This document shows positions 7,292 through 16,310 of a DNA stretch of 64,000 bases, piece by piece. The translations under genes and the position numbers were made by a program. Source of the stretch: Geothrix sp. 21YS21S-2 (GTDB lineage Bacteria > Acidobacteriota > Holophagae > Holophagales > Holophagaceae); NCBI RefSeq assembly GCF_030846775.1, contig NZ_CP132910.1:3010001-3074000 (forward strand), given 5' to 3'. Numbering within the stretch: position 1 is the first letter of the stretch; each line of letters opens with the position of its first letter. The notes below the pieces were generated by a model. It searched no databases. It had not been told where the DNA came from and saw nothing but the letters and a program-made list of their open reading frames with translations.

Positions 7292-8832
7292 AAGGTCTCT
7301 CCGATCGCCCATGGCACAAATTCTTCCCAACCGAGGCCCAGCCGTTCGCTGGAGGTGGTCTCCCCGCTCGCGACCCGGATGAGTTGGTGATAGATCTCCG
7401 CACCCACCTGGGCCGTCTCCCCATGCTCCACCACCCGGCCGGCATCAAAATCGATATCCCCCGCCAGACGCGCTGCCAGGGAGCTATTAGTCGCGATCTT
7501 CAGGGTCGGCGCCTGGGCGCACCCATAGACGGATCCCCTCCCCGTGGTGAAGGCCACAAGATTGCAACCGCCTGCGACCAGACCGGTCACGGAAACGGGG
7601 TCAAAACCCGGCGTGTTCATCAGGACGAACCCAGGCCCCATCACGGGCAGGGCGTAATCCACCACCTGCGTCAGGGGGCTGGACCCGGACTTGGCAACCG
7701 CGCCCAGGCTCTTCTCGACGATCGTCGTGATGCCCCCACGGATATTTCCGGGGGAGAGGTTGTCGTTCAGGGTGACGCCGTGGCGCTGGGAGTAGGCCCG
7801 CCACCAGTCGAAGACCCGGAGCAGGTCCTCCCGGACCTGGGGGCTGGCTGCCCGCTGAATGAGCAGGCCTTCCGCTCCGTGGCACTCCGGAATTTCCGCC
7901 AGGGCGACTGTGCCTCCCTTGAAGGCCAGGATATCGCTGACCACCCCGAGGGCCGGGTTGGCGGTAAGACCGCTGAACGCGTCACTGCCGCCGCAATTGA
8001 GCGCAAGCCTCAGATCGCTGACGGGCAGTTCCTCCCGTTCGAGAACCGGCAGATGGTCCAGCATTTCCGCCACCAGCTCGATCCCCTTCGCCACCGCGGG
8101 CCCGGTTCCGCCACACTCCTGGATGTCCATGCGTTCCAGTGGAAAATCTTCCCAGGATGCATCGCCGCTCCTGGACGCGCAGATGCTCTGGAAGGTCGTT
8201 CCCTCGCAACCCAGGCCGATTACGACCGCTCCGACCACGTTGGGGTGGAAGATGGAACCTGCGAGGGTGCGGTTGAGAGTTTGGTAAGCACCACCACCGA
8301 TTGTCTGTGCGCAGCCGCTGCCATGGGTCAAGGGAATGATCCCGTGGATACCCCGGGCCCGGAGATCCTGACCCTGGAAATGGCGGCAGACCAGTTTGAC
8401 CACCGTGGCCGAGCAATTGACCGTGGCCGCAACTACGATGTAGTTCCTCGTGCCGTTGGGCCTCCCCTTTCGCCGGTATCCAAGGTAGGTTCCCGGGAGG
8501 TCGGCCCAGCCGGACTCCTTGGCGGATGTGATTGGCACCGAGGTTTCCCGGAAATGATCCTCGGGCATGGCGGCGTTGTGCACATGAACATGCTCGCCGG
8601 CCTGGATCGGCCTGGTGGCAACGGCGATGGGCATTCCATATTTCAGGATGGGTTCCCCCACCCCGACGGCGCGCACGGCTATTTTGTGGCCGGACGGGAT
8701 GGCCATGGCAACAACGCCCCTGAGGTCCCCGCTGGTCCAAGGGTCCCCCGTTTCCAGCCCCTCGGGGCGGATCACGACGGCAACATTATCGAGTGGATTC
8801 AGTTGAACCAAATCCGAAATTTCATTGAGCAT
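7288..8832 (-). CDS. UxaA-family altronate/galactarate-type dehydratase
   Basis: A 514-residue protein with an N-terminal SAF-type domain (about residues 10-90) and a C-terminal UxaA hydro-lyase domain. Recognisable blocks are LTHGSGCAQTIGG, VVIGLGCEGTTFQ, LNCGGSDAFSG and FTTGRGSVYGCAQAPTLKIATNS. Conserved Cys residues are those expected for the metal-dependent dehydratase. Known members convert D-altronate to 2-keto-3-deoxygluconate or dehydrate galactarate. The start at 8832 (MLNEISDL) has AGGAG five bases upstream. It lies 43 bp after rfbH and heads the ATGA-coupled subset. A catabolic enzyme inside a polysaccharide cluster is unusual and suggests a 2-keto-3-deoxy sugar acid is made here. 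Confidence 0.85.
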   Translation of the reverse strand: MLNEISDLVQLNPLDNVAVVIRPEGLETGDPWTSGDLRGVVAMAIPSGHKIAVRAVGVGEPILKYGMPIAVATRPIQAGEHVHVHNAAMPEDHFRETSVPITSAKESGWADLPGTYLGYRRKGRPNGTRNYIVVAATVNCSATVVKLVCRHFQGQDLRARGIHGIIPLTHGSGCAQTIGGGAYQTLNRTLAGSIFHPNVVGAVVIGLGCEGTTFQSICASRSGDASWEDFPLERMDIQECGGTGPAVAKGIELVAEMLDHLPVLEREELPVSDLRLALNCGGSDAFSGLTANPALGVVSDILAFKGGTVALAEIPECHGAEGLLIQRAASPQVREDLLRVFDWWRAYSQRHGVTLNDNLSPGNIRGGITTIVEKSLGAVAKSGSSPLTQVVDYALPVMGPGFVLMNTPGFDPVSVTGLVAGGCNLVAFTTGRGSVYGCAQAPTLKIATNSSLAARLAGDIDFDAGRVVEHGETAQVGAEIYHQLIRVASGETTSSERLGLGWEEFVPWAIGETL

Positions 8833-8875
8833 AATCACTCCTGGCCCAGTGCTCGGACGTGCTTGGATGGCCTGC

Positions 8876-10285
8876 CTAGATTCGCCCAAAAGCCCTTCGG
8901 ACAGTCGCAATGATATGGTCAAGGTGTTCCCGCCGCAAACCGGGGTAGGTACCCACGAAAATCGAATCGTTCATGATCCGATCCGCTCCAGCCAAGTCGC
9001 CTACAACCCTGAAGGCGCGGCCACCGCTGTCGCTGGCAAGCTGTACGAAGGCGGGCTGCCTGACCAGATTCCCTCCGAAAAGCATGCGATTGCCGATCCT
9101 GGCCTGGTCGAGGGCGCAGGCCAGGCCCGTCCGGGTGACAGGGCTGCCGGGACGCACCAGCATCATGAAGCCGAACCAGCTGGGGGCGGTCACGGGCTTC
9201 CCGGGGGTCCACTGGAAGCCGCTTTCGCTCCATCCGTTCGCATGGGTGGGCAGGGTGAAATCAATGACATCATCAAGGTCCATCAGCCCGTGCCGCAGGT
9301 AGGCCCAGTTGTCGATCCGGCTCTGGATGAAGGCCGGCAGCTTCTTGAGCTGCTGGCGACCGATGGCGGCCTGGGGATCGAGGGGTTTCAGGTTGTACCC
9401 GAGGTGGCTGTATATATATTTGTGATCGTAGCCCTGGGGGAGATCTCCCAGCTGCCATTCGAAGCGGCGCTTGCAGGTGTTGTCCTTGCCGGAAGGACAC
9501 CAGCAGTCCCGTCCCCAGTCGCGGATGCTCTCGGCCACCAGCTTGAGCAGGGGTTCAGTCCTGACGTTCACGGCCCCCCCTTCGCCAAGCGTTAGGTGGT
9601 GGGGCGGATAGAAGCTCTGGGTCGAGAGATCGCCAAAGGTGCCCGTCAGGGCCTCCCCGTAGCGGCTGCCCAGGCTGTCGCAATTGTCCTCGATGAGCCA
9701 GAGGCCCTTCTCCTTGCAGAACCGGACAACTTCACCCAGATCGAAGGGGTTGCCCAGGGTATGGGCGATCATCACGGCCTTGGTCTTTCCTGGGACGTAG
9801 GCGTCCTCGAGGCACTCCACCCGGACATTGCCCGTAAGGGGATCGTTGTCCACGAAGACAGGGATCGTCTGGCACTGGATCATCGGTGCGACGGTGGTTG
9901 GGAATCCTGCGGCCACGGTGATGACCTCGTCCCCCGGCTGGATCCGGCGCTCCCCCAGCTTGTGGCTGGTCAGGGCCGACAGGGCCACCAGATTGGCGGA
10001 GCTTCCGGAATTCACGAGCAGGGTCCTGGAGACCCCGAGCATCTGCGCGAATTCATTCTCGAAGGCCGCCCCTTCCGGACCGAGGGTAAGCCAGAAATCG
10101 AGCATCGAGGATACGCCGGCGGCGACCTCCTCCTCGTCGAATACCCGGCCGGCATAGGGGACGGTGGTTTCGCCAGGGACGAAGGGCTTTGGGGCTTCGC
10201 GAAGACGGATGAGTTCCCGGGTGCGTTCCAGGATTTCCTGTCGGAGTTGGGCAAGTCGTTCGGTCATAAATTCATCCCTGTTCAT
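8876..10285 (-). CDS. rfbH: CDP-4-keto-6-deoxyglucose 3-dehydrase (E1, RfbH/AscC-type)
   Basis: A 469-residue DegT/DnrJ/EryC1-fold protein. The segment SFYPPHHLTLGEGGA has His where sugar aminotransferases have the PLP-binding Lys. That is the hallmark of the E1 3-dehydrase, which uses PMP rather than an internal aldimine. The following DWGRDCWCPSGKDNTCKRRF supplies the cysteines of the [2Fe-2S] cluster. The reaction removes the C3 hydroxyl of CDP-4-keto-6-deoxyglucose, with electrons from a partner reductase (E3, AscD/DdhD). No such reductase is visible in the cluster. The start at 10285 overlaps the rfbG stop as ATGA; an internal ATG at 10267 is an alternative. Confidence 0.92.
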   Translation of the reverse strand: MNRDEFMTERLAQLRQEILERTRELIRLREAPKPFVPGETTVPYAGRVFDEEEVAAGVSSMLDFWLTLGPEGAAFENEFAQMLGVSRTLLVNSGSSANLVALSALTSHKLGERRIQPGDEVITVAAGFPTTVAPMIQCQTIPVFVDNDPLTGNVRVECLEDAYVPGKTKAVMIAHTLGNPFDLGEVVRFCKEKGLWLIEDNCDSLGSRYGEALTGTFGDLSTQSFYPPHHLTLGEGGAVNVRTEPLLKLVAESIRDWGRDCWCPSGKDNTCKRRFEWQLGDLPQGYDHKYIYSHLGYNLKPLDPQAAIGRQQLKKLPAFIQSRIDNWAYLRHGLMDLDDVIDFTLPTHANGWSESGFQWTPGKPVTAPSWFGFMMLVRPGSPVTRTGLACALDQARIGNRMLFGGNLVRQPAFVQLASDSGGRAFRVVGDLAGADRIMNDSIFVGTYPGLRREHLDHIIATVRRAFGRI

Positions 10286-11370
10286 CGGGTCCAAGGCAGC
10301 CCGAGGGAGGCGGCCGCTGCCTCGAAGGCATCGATTTGTTGCAGAGTCAATTCCTGGGCCACAAGACCCTCGTGATGCCCCCGGTACCAGGCCACGACCT
10401 GGCGCACGGTCTCGGAGAAGTCCCAGGTCCCATGCCATTGAAGAAGGGCATGGGCCTTGGAGCAGTCGAGTTTCAGGAGGCCGGCTTCGTGAGGCTGGTT
10501 GGCCTCCTGCTGTACCTGGACCTCCCCGGCGCCCCAACTCGCCACCAGCGCGTCAGCCAAGGCAAGGACGGTGACGACCGATGCCTCGCTGGGGCCAAAG
10601 TTCCAGCTTTCCGCAAAACGCCAGCCGTCCTCTCCGAACAGGCGGGCGCCCAAATCCAAGTAGCCGGAAAGGGGTTCGAGCACATGCTGCCAGGGCCGGG
10701 TCGCCCCCGGGTTACGCAAGGTCAGGGGTCTGCCGGCCCGGATGGCGCGAACGAAATCGACCACGATCCGTTCAGGGGCCCAGTCGCCTCCCCCGATCAC
10801 ATTGCCGGCCCGAGCGGAGGCCAGGCGGAGGCCTCCACGATTCTGGAAAAAGCTCTTGCGCCAGCTGGCCACGGCCAGTTCCACGGCGCCCTTGCTCGAA
10901 CTGTAGGGGTCGTGACCCCCCAGGGGGTCCGATTCCCGGTACCCCCAAAATTGTTCAACGTTTTCATAGCATTTGTCGGAGGTGACGACCACGCACGCTC
11001 GTACCCCCGGGGTCAGGCGTATGGCCTCCAGCAGGTTGACCGTGCCTCCCACGTTGGTATCCCAGGTGCACTTGGGATCCTGGTAGCTGGGTCGCACCAG
11101 GGCCTGGGCAGCGAGGTGGAAGACGATCTCGGGCCGGGCCTCTTCCACGATCAGGCGAACCGCCTGTACGTCCCGGATATCGGCGACGTGGTGCCGGATC
11201 TGGTCCTCCAGGCCCAACAGATCGAAAAGGCTTGGGGTGGTCTCTGGGGCGAGGGCCAGGCCCGTGACTTCGGCCCCGAGGCTCAACAGCCACCGGGTCA
11301 GCCAGGCGCCTTTGAACCCGGTGTGCCCGGTGATGAGCACGCGTCGTCCCTGATAGATATTCTGAAACAT
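10282..11370 (-). CDS. rfbG: CDP-glucose 4,6-dehydratase
   Basis: A 362-residue extended SDR. The N-terminal motif GHTGFKGAWLTRWL is characteristic of CDP-glucose 4,6-dehydratases. The catalytic region DPYSSSKGAVELAVASW gives Tyr-x3-Lys. The enzyme converts CDP-D-glucose to CDP-4-keto-6-deoxy-D-glucose, the substrate of RfbH downstream. The start at 11370 ([11 protein letters not shown]) overlaps the rfbF stop as ATGA. Upstream in-frame Met codons are inside rfbF and less likely. It forms a coupled rfbF-rfbG-rfbH block. Confidence 0.92.
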   Translation of the reverse strand: MFQNIYQGRRVLITGHTGFKGAWLTRWLLSLGAEVTGLALAPETTPSLFDLLGLEDQIRHHVADIRDVQAVRLIVEEARPEIVFHLAAQALVRPSYQDPKCTWDTNVGGTVNLLEAIRLTPGVRACVVVTSDKCYENVEQFWGYRESDPLGGHDPYSSSKGAVELAVASWRKSFFQNRGGLRLASARAGNVIGGGDWAPERIVVDFVRAIRAGRPLTLRNPGATRPWQHVLEPLSGYLDLGARLFGEDGWRFAESWNFGPSEASVVTVLALADALVASWGAGEVQVQQEANQPHEAGLLKLDCSKAHALLQWHGTWDFSETVRQVVAWYRGHHEGLVAQELTLQQIDAFEAAAASLGLPWTR

Positions 11371-12134
11371 CACCACACCTTCCATGGGGCCTTGCCTGAG
11401 GCCCACAGTTCCTCTAGGAGAATTTTGTCACGAAGGGTATCCATCGGTTGCCAGAAACCTCGGTGCTTGAACGCGGAGAGCTGGTTCTGGCGGGACAGTT
11501 CCTCCAAGGGCTTGCGCTCCCATATGGTGGCGTCCCCTTCGATGAGGTCCAGTACCTTGGGCGAGCAGACGAAGAAACCGCCATTGATCCAGGCGCTGTC
11601 TCCCTTGGGCTTTTCCTGGAATGCCGCGATGCGGGAGCCGTTGAGGTCCAAGGCCCCAAAGCGGCCCGGCGGCTGGACTGCGGTCAACGTGCAAAGGGTC
11701 TTCTCTTCCGCGTGAAAGGCCAAGAGGGCCTTGATGTCCACATCCGCGACCCCGTCCCCGTAGGTCAGGCAGAAGTCCTCATCGAGGTACGGGGCGATCC
11801 GCTTGATCCGGCCGCCGGTCATGGTCGCCTCGCCGGTATCCACAAGAGTCACTCGCCAGGGCTCGGCGGACTGGTGGTGCACCTCCATCTTGTTGTCCCG
11901 CATGTTGAACGTGACGTCGGACGTGTGCAGGAAATAGTTGGAAAAATATTCCTTGATCACATAGCCCTTGAAGCCGCAGCAGACGATGAAATCGTTGATC
12001 CCGTGGGCAGAATAGGTCTTCATGATGTGCCAGAGGATGGGCTTGCCCCCGATCTCGATCATGGGTTTTGGCCTGATCTGGGTTTCCTCACTTATCCTGG
12101 TGCCCATGCCGCCCGCAAGGATGACCGCCTTCAT
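11370..12134 (-). CDS. rfbF: Glucose-1-phosphate cytidylyltransferase
   Basis: A 254-residue nucleotidyltransferase of the RfbF type. It shows the complete [19 protein letters not shown] signature, the [16 protein letters not shown] block, [10 protein letters not shown] for metal binding, and WINGGFFV plus [12 protein letters not shown] near the C-terminus. It makes CDP-glucose from CTP and glucose-1-phosphate, the first step of the CDP-dideoxyhexose route completed by the next two genes. The start at 12134 has GGAGAAA upstream and overlaps the rfbB stop as ATGA. The protein is a useful intact reference for the divergent paralogue at 4597-5358. Confidence 0.93.
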   Translation of the reverse strand: MKAVILAGGMGTRISEETQIRPKPMIEIGGKPILWHIMKTYSAHGINDFIVCCGFKGYVIKEYFSNYFLHTSDVTFNMRDNKMEVHHQSAEPWRVTLVDTGEATMTGGRIKRIAPYLDEDFCLTYGDGVADVDIKALLAFHAEEKTLCTLTAVQPPGRFGALDLNGSRIAAFQEKPKGDSAWINGGFFVCSPKVLDLIEGDATIWERKPLEELSRQNQLSAFKHRGFWQPMDTLRDKILLEELWASGKAPWKVW

Positions 12135-13138
12135 AGGGTTTCTCCGTAAGCTTCCAAATGCCCCTGGCCGCGAAGGTACCAGGCGACCGTAGCCTTGAGC
12201 CCGTCCTGGAATGAATGCTCCGGCCTCCATCCCAGTTCGGTCTGGATCTTGGTGGAATCAATTGCGTACCGGCGATCGTGCCCGGCCCGGTCCTGCACGA
12301 ACGTCTTCAAACCGCGGCTGGTGCCCTGGGAACGGCCAAGCTGCAGGTCCACCGTGTCGCAAAGGATATCGATCAGATCGAGGTTCTTCTGCTCGTTCTC
12401 GCCACCGACACAGTACGTCTCCCCGGCCACACCGGAAAGCATCGCCGTTTCCAGGGCCGAGCAGTGGTCCTCCACGAACAGCCAGTCCCGGATGTTCTGG
12501 CCATCACCGTAGATCGGGATCGGCTCGTTGGCGACCATCCGGGCAATAACCAGGGGGATCAGTTTTTCCGGGTGCTGTCTGGGGCCATAATTGTTGGAAC
12601 AATTTGTTGTTATCACGTCCATAGCATAGGTGTGGTGGTAGGCGCGCACCAGGTGGTCACTGCCGGCCTTGCTGGCACTGTACGGACTGTTCGGGGCATA
12701 GGCCATCGTTTCGTGGAATTTCCCTATCTCACCAAGGGAACCATAAACTTCGTCGGTGCTTACATGCAGGAAACGGCAGCCCTTCTGCCCCGCCCACGCC
12801 TGTCGGGCCGCCTCCAGCATGCTGAAGGTGCCAACCATGTTGGTCCGGATGAACTCGGCTGGGCCGGAAATGCTTCGATCCACATGGCTTTCTGCTGCCA
12901 AATGGAAAATCCTGACCACGGCGTTCCGTTCGATCACGTGGCGGACAAGTTCCAGGTTGGTGATGTCGCCCTGGATCAGGTCCACGCCGGACAGGCCCTC
13001 GATCTGGGAACGATCGGAAGCGTAGGTCAGCTTGTCCAAAACCACGACCCGGTCGCCGGGGTGGTTCCGGACCCAGCGATGGACGAGGTTGCTGCCGATG
13101 AAGCCAGCACCGCCGGTAATGAGGATGGTCTCGGTCAA
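12131..13138 (-). CDS. rfbB: dTDP-glucose 4,6-dehydratase (TTG start)
   Basis: A 335-residue extended SDR with [15 protein letters not shown] at the N-terminus, [23 protein letters not shown] and [14 protein letters not shown] (Tyr-x3-Lys), all typical of RmlB. It turns dTDP-glucose into dTDP-4-keto-6-deoxyglucose for L-rhamnose synthesis. No ATG fits the N-terminus. A TTG at 13138 is preceded by AAAAGGAG at the right distance and places [12 protein letters not shown] at the start, so TTG is the likely initiation codon. It lies 11 bp after rfbD. Confidence 0.93.
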   Translation of the reverse strand: MTETILITGGAGFIGSNLVHRWVRNHPGDRVVVLDKLTYASDRSQIEGLSGVDLIQGDITNLELVRHVIERNAVVRIFHLAAESHVDRSISGPAEFIRTNMVGTFSMLEAARQAWAGQKGCRFLHVSTDEVYGSLGEIGKFHETMAYAPNSPYSASKAGSDHLVRAYHHTYAMDVITTNCSNNYGPRQHPEKLIPLVIARMVANEPIPIYGDGQNIRDWLFVEDHCSALETAMLSGVAGETYCVGGENEQKNLDLIDILCDTVDLQLGRSQGTSRGLKTFVQDRAGHDRRYAIDSTKIQTELGWRPEHSFQDGLKATVAWYLRGQGHLEAYGETL

Positions 13139-13149
13139 TGCCTCTCCTT

Positions 13150-13986
13150 TTAGATCTCTGGAAATTGGATAACTTCGCCCAGCGCATCCGCCCAGGCCGG
13201 CATGAGGTCCGTGCCCAGGGTGCCCCGGCGAGTTCCATCCAGCACGGAGTAAGCCGGGCGCGGCGCGGGTAGGGGATAGTCCCGGGTCCCGCATGGTTTC
13301 AGGTCCACTTGAAGGCCCGACTGGCGGAAGATTTCCGCAGCGAACCCGTGCCAGGAGGTTTTCCCTGTGCAGGTGGCGTGAACCAGGCCTTCCCAGCCCT
13401 CCTCGACCGCGACCCTCATCTGACGGGCCAGGGCCCGGCAGGAGGTAGGGGAGCCGAACTGGTCATCCACCACCCGAAGGCTGCGCCCCTGGGCCGCGCA
13501 GGCCAGCATTGTGCGGAGGAAGTTCTTGCCCCAGGCATCGTAAAGCCAGGCCGTGCGCAGAATGAGGTGCCTGGGGGCCAGGGCTGCCTTCTGTTCACCA
13601 AGCAGCTTGGACTTTCCGTATTCCGACCGGGGACCCGTGGGGTCGTCCTCCCGGTACGGGCGGTCCCCCGTGCCATCGAAGACATAGTCGGTGCTGATCT
13701 GCACGAGAAGGGCGTTCACCTCACCGCACCCCCTGGCGAGCCAGCCGACGGCTTCGCCATTTACCAGTCGGGCCAGCCCAGGTTCCGTCTCGCACCGGTC
13801 CACCTGCGTGAAAGCGGCGCAATTGACGACGACATCGGGACGGAAGCCTCGCAGCGCCTTCAGAACGGAGGCCTCGGAACACAGATCCAGGCTGGATTCC
13901 TCGGGAAGGATGAGATCATGGCCCGACCAGGTCTTCTGGATGGCATACGCCAGTTGGCCCGCGGCCCCAGTCACCAGGATGTTCAT
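13150..13986 (-). CDS. rfbD: dTDP-4-dehydrorhamnose reductase
   Basis: A 278-residue SDR matching RmlD. Motifs are the N-terminal ILVTGAAGQLAYA, then VVNCAAFTQVDRCE, QISTDYVFDGT and SEYGKSKLLGE (Tyr-x3-Lys). It performs the last step of dTDP-L-rhamnose synthesis, the NAD(P)H-dependent reduction at C4. Its start overlaps the rfbC stop as ATGA and its stop lies 11 bp before rfbB, in the order rfbA-rfbC-rfbD-rfbB. Length and motifs are normal for the family. Confidence 0.93.
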   Translation of the reverse strand: MNILVTGAAGQLAYAIQKTWSGHDLILPEESSLDLCSEASVLKALRGFRPDVVVNCAAFTQVDRCETEPGLARLVNGEAVGWLARGCGEVNALLVQISTDYVFDGTGDRPYREDDPTGPRSEYGKSKLLGEQKAALAPRHLILRTAWLYDAWGKNFLRTMLACAAQGRSLRVVDDQFGSPTSCRALARQMRVAVEEGWEGLVHATCTGKTSWHGFAAEIFRQSGLQVDLKPCGTRDYPLPAPRPAYSVLDGTRRGTLGTDLMPAWADALGEVIQFPEI

Positions 13987-14486
13987 CAGAGCTGCGCCCT
14001 TCGGGCCCGCTCATCCAGTACGAAGGGGCTGGCCGGGTCATCCTCGTGCCGGATCTCATCCACGGGCGCCTTCTTTCCGTCTCCCATGAACAGCCTGTCC
14101 GGACAGTTGATGACGAGGCCCGGTTCGTGGCTGATGCACCGGTAGCAGTGGACGACCCCTTTGGGGATGATCGCCGAACCTGGATTGTTGAGGCCCATAG
14201 CCACTTCCATCCGGTTGCCGAAGGTGGGAGATGAGGGCCGGTTGTCCCAAAGGGTGAGCTTGAAATCGCCAGGCCCGACCCAGCAGAACAGGTCCGCCTG
14301 GTCAACATGCTCATGGGGGCCGCGCAGCACACCCGGATGCGTGACGCTCACGTAGCACATCTCGGGGCGGAACCAGGCGGGCAGTTCGTCGTGCCTGAAG
14401 ATCTCGGCCAGCCAGCCGCGCTCGTCGATGAATTTGCGGAATGGGGTAATCACGACACCTTCGATGATTCCCCGGGTGAAGGTCAT
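13986..14486 (-). CDS. rfbC: dTDP-4-dehydrorhamnose 3,5-epimerase family protein
   Basis: A 166-residue cupin of the RmlC family. The N-terminal block GVVITPFRKFIDERGWLAEI, the central VLRGPHEHVDQADLF with the catalytic-type His, and DEIRHEDDPASPF near the C-terminus align with RmlC. The sequence is divergent: the family more often reads RGLHYQ in the central block. Its place between rfbA and rfbD supports the 3,5-epimerase role in dTDP-L-rhamnose synthesis. The start at 14486 has GAGGAGG immediately upstream and overlaps the rfbA stop by one base. Confidence 0.85.
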   Translation of the reverse strand: MTFTRGIIEGVVITPFRKFIDERGWLAEIFRHDELPAWFRPEMCYVSVTHPGVLRGPHEHVDQADLFCWVGPGDFKLTLWDNRPSSPTFGNRMEVAMGLNNPGSAIIPKGVVHCYRCISHEPGLVINCPDRLFMGDGKKAPVDEIRHEDDPASPFVLDERARRAQL

Positions 14487-15235
14487 TAGAGCCTCCTCGC
14501 GATGTCCGGGAAGGCCATGGCTTCCTTGAGCGCCAGTTCGTTGGCGTGGGCCAGGCTGGGGAACGTCCCTGCGTCCGTCCACCATCCCTCCAACACCCCA
14601 AACGTCAACTCCTTTCGCCGGATGTACTCATTGTTCACGTCCGTGATTTCCATCTCGCCGCGACCGGACGGCTTGACCGTGCGAATGATGTCGAAGACGG
14701 AGCCGTCGTAGAAGTAGATGCCGGTGACGGAGAGGTTCGATTTGGGGGTCGAGGGCTTCTCCTGGATACCGACGATGGAACCGTCCAGGACCTCGGCAAC
14801 GCCGTAGCGCTGGGGGTCGGGAACGGGCTTCAGAAGGAGCCGCGCGCCCTTGCCCTGGGCAACATAGGCCCGCACTTCGGCCGTTAGGTCATCCTGGAAA
14901 ATGTTGTCACCGAGAATTACGCACACCGGCATGCCCGCGGCGAAGTTCTCGCCCAACCCGAGGGCCTGTGCGATTCCGCCCGCCTCGTCCTGGACCTTGT
15001 AGGTGAACCGGCAACCGAAATCCTTTCCACTGCCAAGGCATCCGACCACGTCGCCCATGTGCTCGGTGCCTGTGACGATCAGGATCTCCTCAATGCCAGC
15101 CTGCTTCAGCTTCCAGACCGGGTGCCAGAGCATGGGCGCATAGCCTACCGGCAGGAGATGCTTGTTCGTGACTTTCGTGAGCGGATACAAGCGCGATCCG
15201 GTCCCACCTGCGAGAACAATTCCCTTGATTGGCAT
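14486..15235 (-). CDS. rfbA: Glucose-1-phosphate thymidylyltransferase
   Basis: A 249-residue nucleotidyltransferase with the RmlA signature GIVLAGGTGSRLYPLTKVTNK, then VILGDNIFQDDL (metal-binding Asp), GIQEKPSTPKSN and FGVLEGWWTDAGTF. It is of the short type (about 250 residues), lacking the longer C-terminal segment of enterobacterial RmlA. It forms dTDP-glucose, the entry to rhamnose. The start at 15235 follows the wzz-like stop by two bases, with CGGAG upstream. Confidence 0.93.
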   Translation of the reverse strand: MPIKGIVLAGGTGSRLYPLTKVTNKHLLPVGYAPMLWHPVWKLKQAGIEEILIVTGTEHMGDVVGCLGSGKDFGCRFTYKVQDEAGGIAQALGLGENFAAGMPVCVILGDNIFQDDLTAEVRAYVAQGKGARLLLKPVPDPQRYGVAEVLDGSIVGIQEKPSTPKSNLSVTGIYFYDGSVFDIIRTVKPSGRGEMEITDVNNEYIRRKELTFGVLEGWWTDAGTFPSLAHANELALKEAMAFPDIARRL

Positions 15236-15237
15236 TT

Positions 15238-16194
15238 TCACTCCGACTCTGGAACGGGCGCTGTGGAGCCATACTCCTGAAGGACCAGCTTCAGCCATTT
15301 ACGGTTCAGCCATGCCCAGCAGCCCAGGGTGGCCAGAAAGAATCCCGTAAGCGTAATGGCCTTCCTGGATGGACGACTTTTTTCGACTGGCAAGTTGGCC
15401 GGATCCATGACGGAGAGAATCGGTAGGTCATTCTTCTCTTCCATCAGGGCCTGCTCCCGGTTCAGGGCCAGGGTCGAAAGGAGTTGCTGTCTGAGCTTAA
15501 CATTGGCTTCCAGCCGAGCGCCCTGGAGCCTGACCCCGGGATCTTGGCTGGTCAAATAATTACGATTGCCTTCCATGAACCGCCGGAAAACATCCTCTGC
15601 CTGAAGATACTCGCCTTCGGCTTCCTTGAGGCGCTGCTCGGCGAACACCGCCTTACTACCGCCCCGGGTCCGTCCCTTGGCCTGGACGAAGGCTTCCAGC
15701 AAACTGGCCGTCCGCTGGACGATCGCCATCGACAGTTCCGGGGACCGCGTCTCGGCGGTGATTGTGAGAATCTTGGTCTTCGTGTCCCGGCCGCTCTTCA
15801 CCAGTTCAGCCATCACGGCGACACCCCGATCCGGGTTCGTCACATGGAAGAATTCCGCCAGGGTCGTCCGGTATTCCCGGTCCTCTCCAAACCGCCAGGC
15901 CCGGTAGTGGAACCGGAACTCGGTGGCGAGCAACCGCTCCCGCATCCAGCGGCTGTTAATGATATCTACGAAATTGCTCTCGCCTCCATCGTTGCTTGGC
16001 AGGCCCACTCCGAAGGCGGCGGCGGCGGCGGCCAAATTACCCAGGCCCCCGCCGGCTCCCTTGGCGTCCACCGGCAGGATACGCGTTTCGGACGTGTAGT
16101 AATTCGGCAGGAAGACGGAAATGACCGCTGAAATCAAACCGACAACACAACCGGCCAGCAAGGACTTCTTGACCCCCAGGACCCCGTTGACCAT
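15238..16194 (-). CDS. Wzz-type polysaccharide chain-length determinant protein
   Basis: A 318-residue inner-membrane protein with two predicted membrane helices. One is near the N-terminus (LLAGCVVGLISAVISVFL, about residues 12-30) and one near the C-terminus (ITLTGFFLATLGCWAWL, about 285-302). They flank a periplasmic domain rich in charged helices with likely coiled coil (about residues 190-250). This is the topology of Wzz/PCP proteins that set O-antigen or capsule chain length. A Gly/Ala-rich stretch follows the first helix. It is the first gene of the polysaccharide cluster, with GAGGG upstream of the start, and is separated from rpoC by a strong hairpin. Confidence 0.8.
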   Translation of the reverse strand: MVNGVLGVKKSLLAGCVVGLISAVISVFLPNYYTSETRILPVDAKGAGGGLGNLAAAAAAFGVGLPSNDGGESNFVDIINSRWMRERLLATEFRFHYRAWRFGEDREYRTTLAEFFHVTNPDRGVAVMAELVKSGRDTKTKILTITAETRSPELSMAIVQRTASLLEAFVQAKGRTRGGSKAVFAEQRLKEAEGEYLQAEDVFRRFMEGNRNYLTSQDPGVRLQGARLEANVKLRQQLLSTLALNREQALMEEKNDLPILSVMDPANLPVEKSRPSRKAITLTGFFLATLGCWAWLNRKWLKLVLQEYGSTAPVPESE

Positions 16195-16310
16195 TCAAGT
16201 CCCTCGCTTACGGACAGTACATTCGACTTCGCAGTTAACGTCCTGCACAGGAATTCCCATAGTTAATCTAAATCCACGCCCCTTACAACCGATATAACCA
16301 TCCAGACAAT

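Noticed and set aside
1-16194. Horizontal transfer of the polysaccharide cluster by a mobile element
   Set aside because: No transposase, integrase, attachment repeat or tRNA target is visible, and base composition is not obviously different from neighbours. Transfer remains possible but unsupported here.
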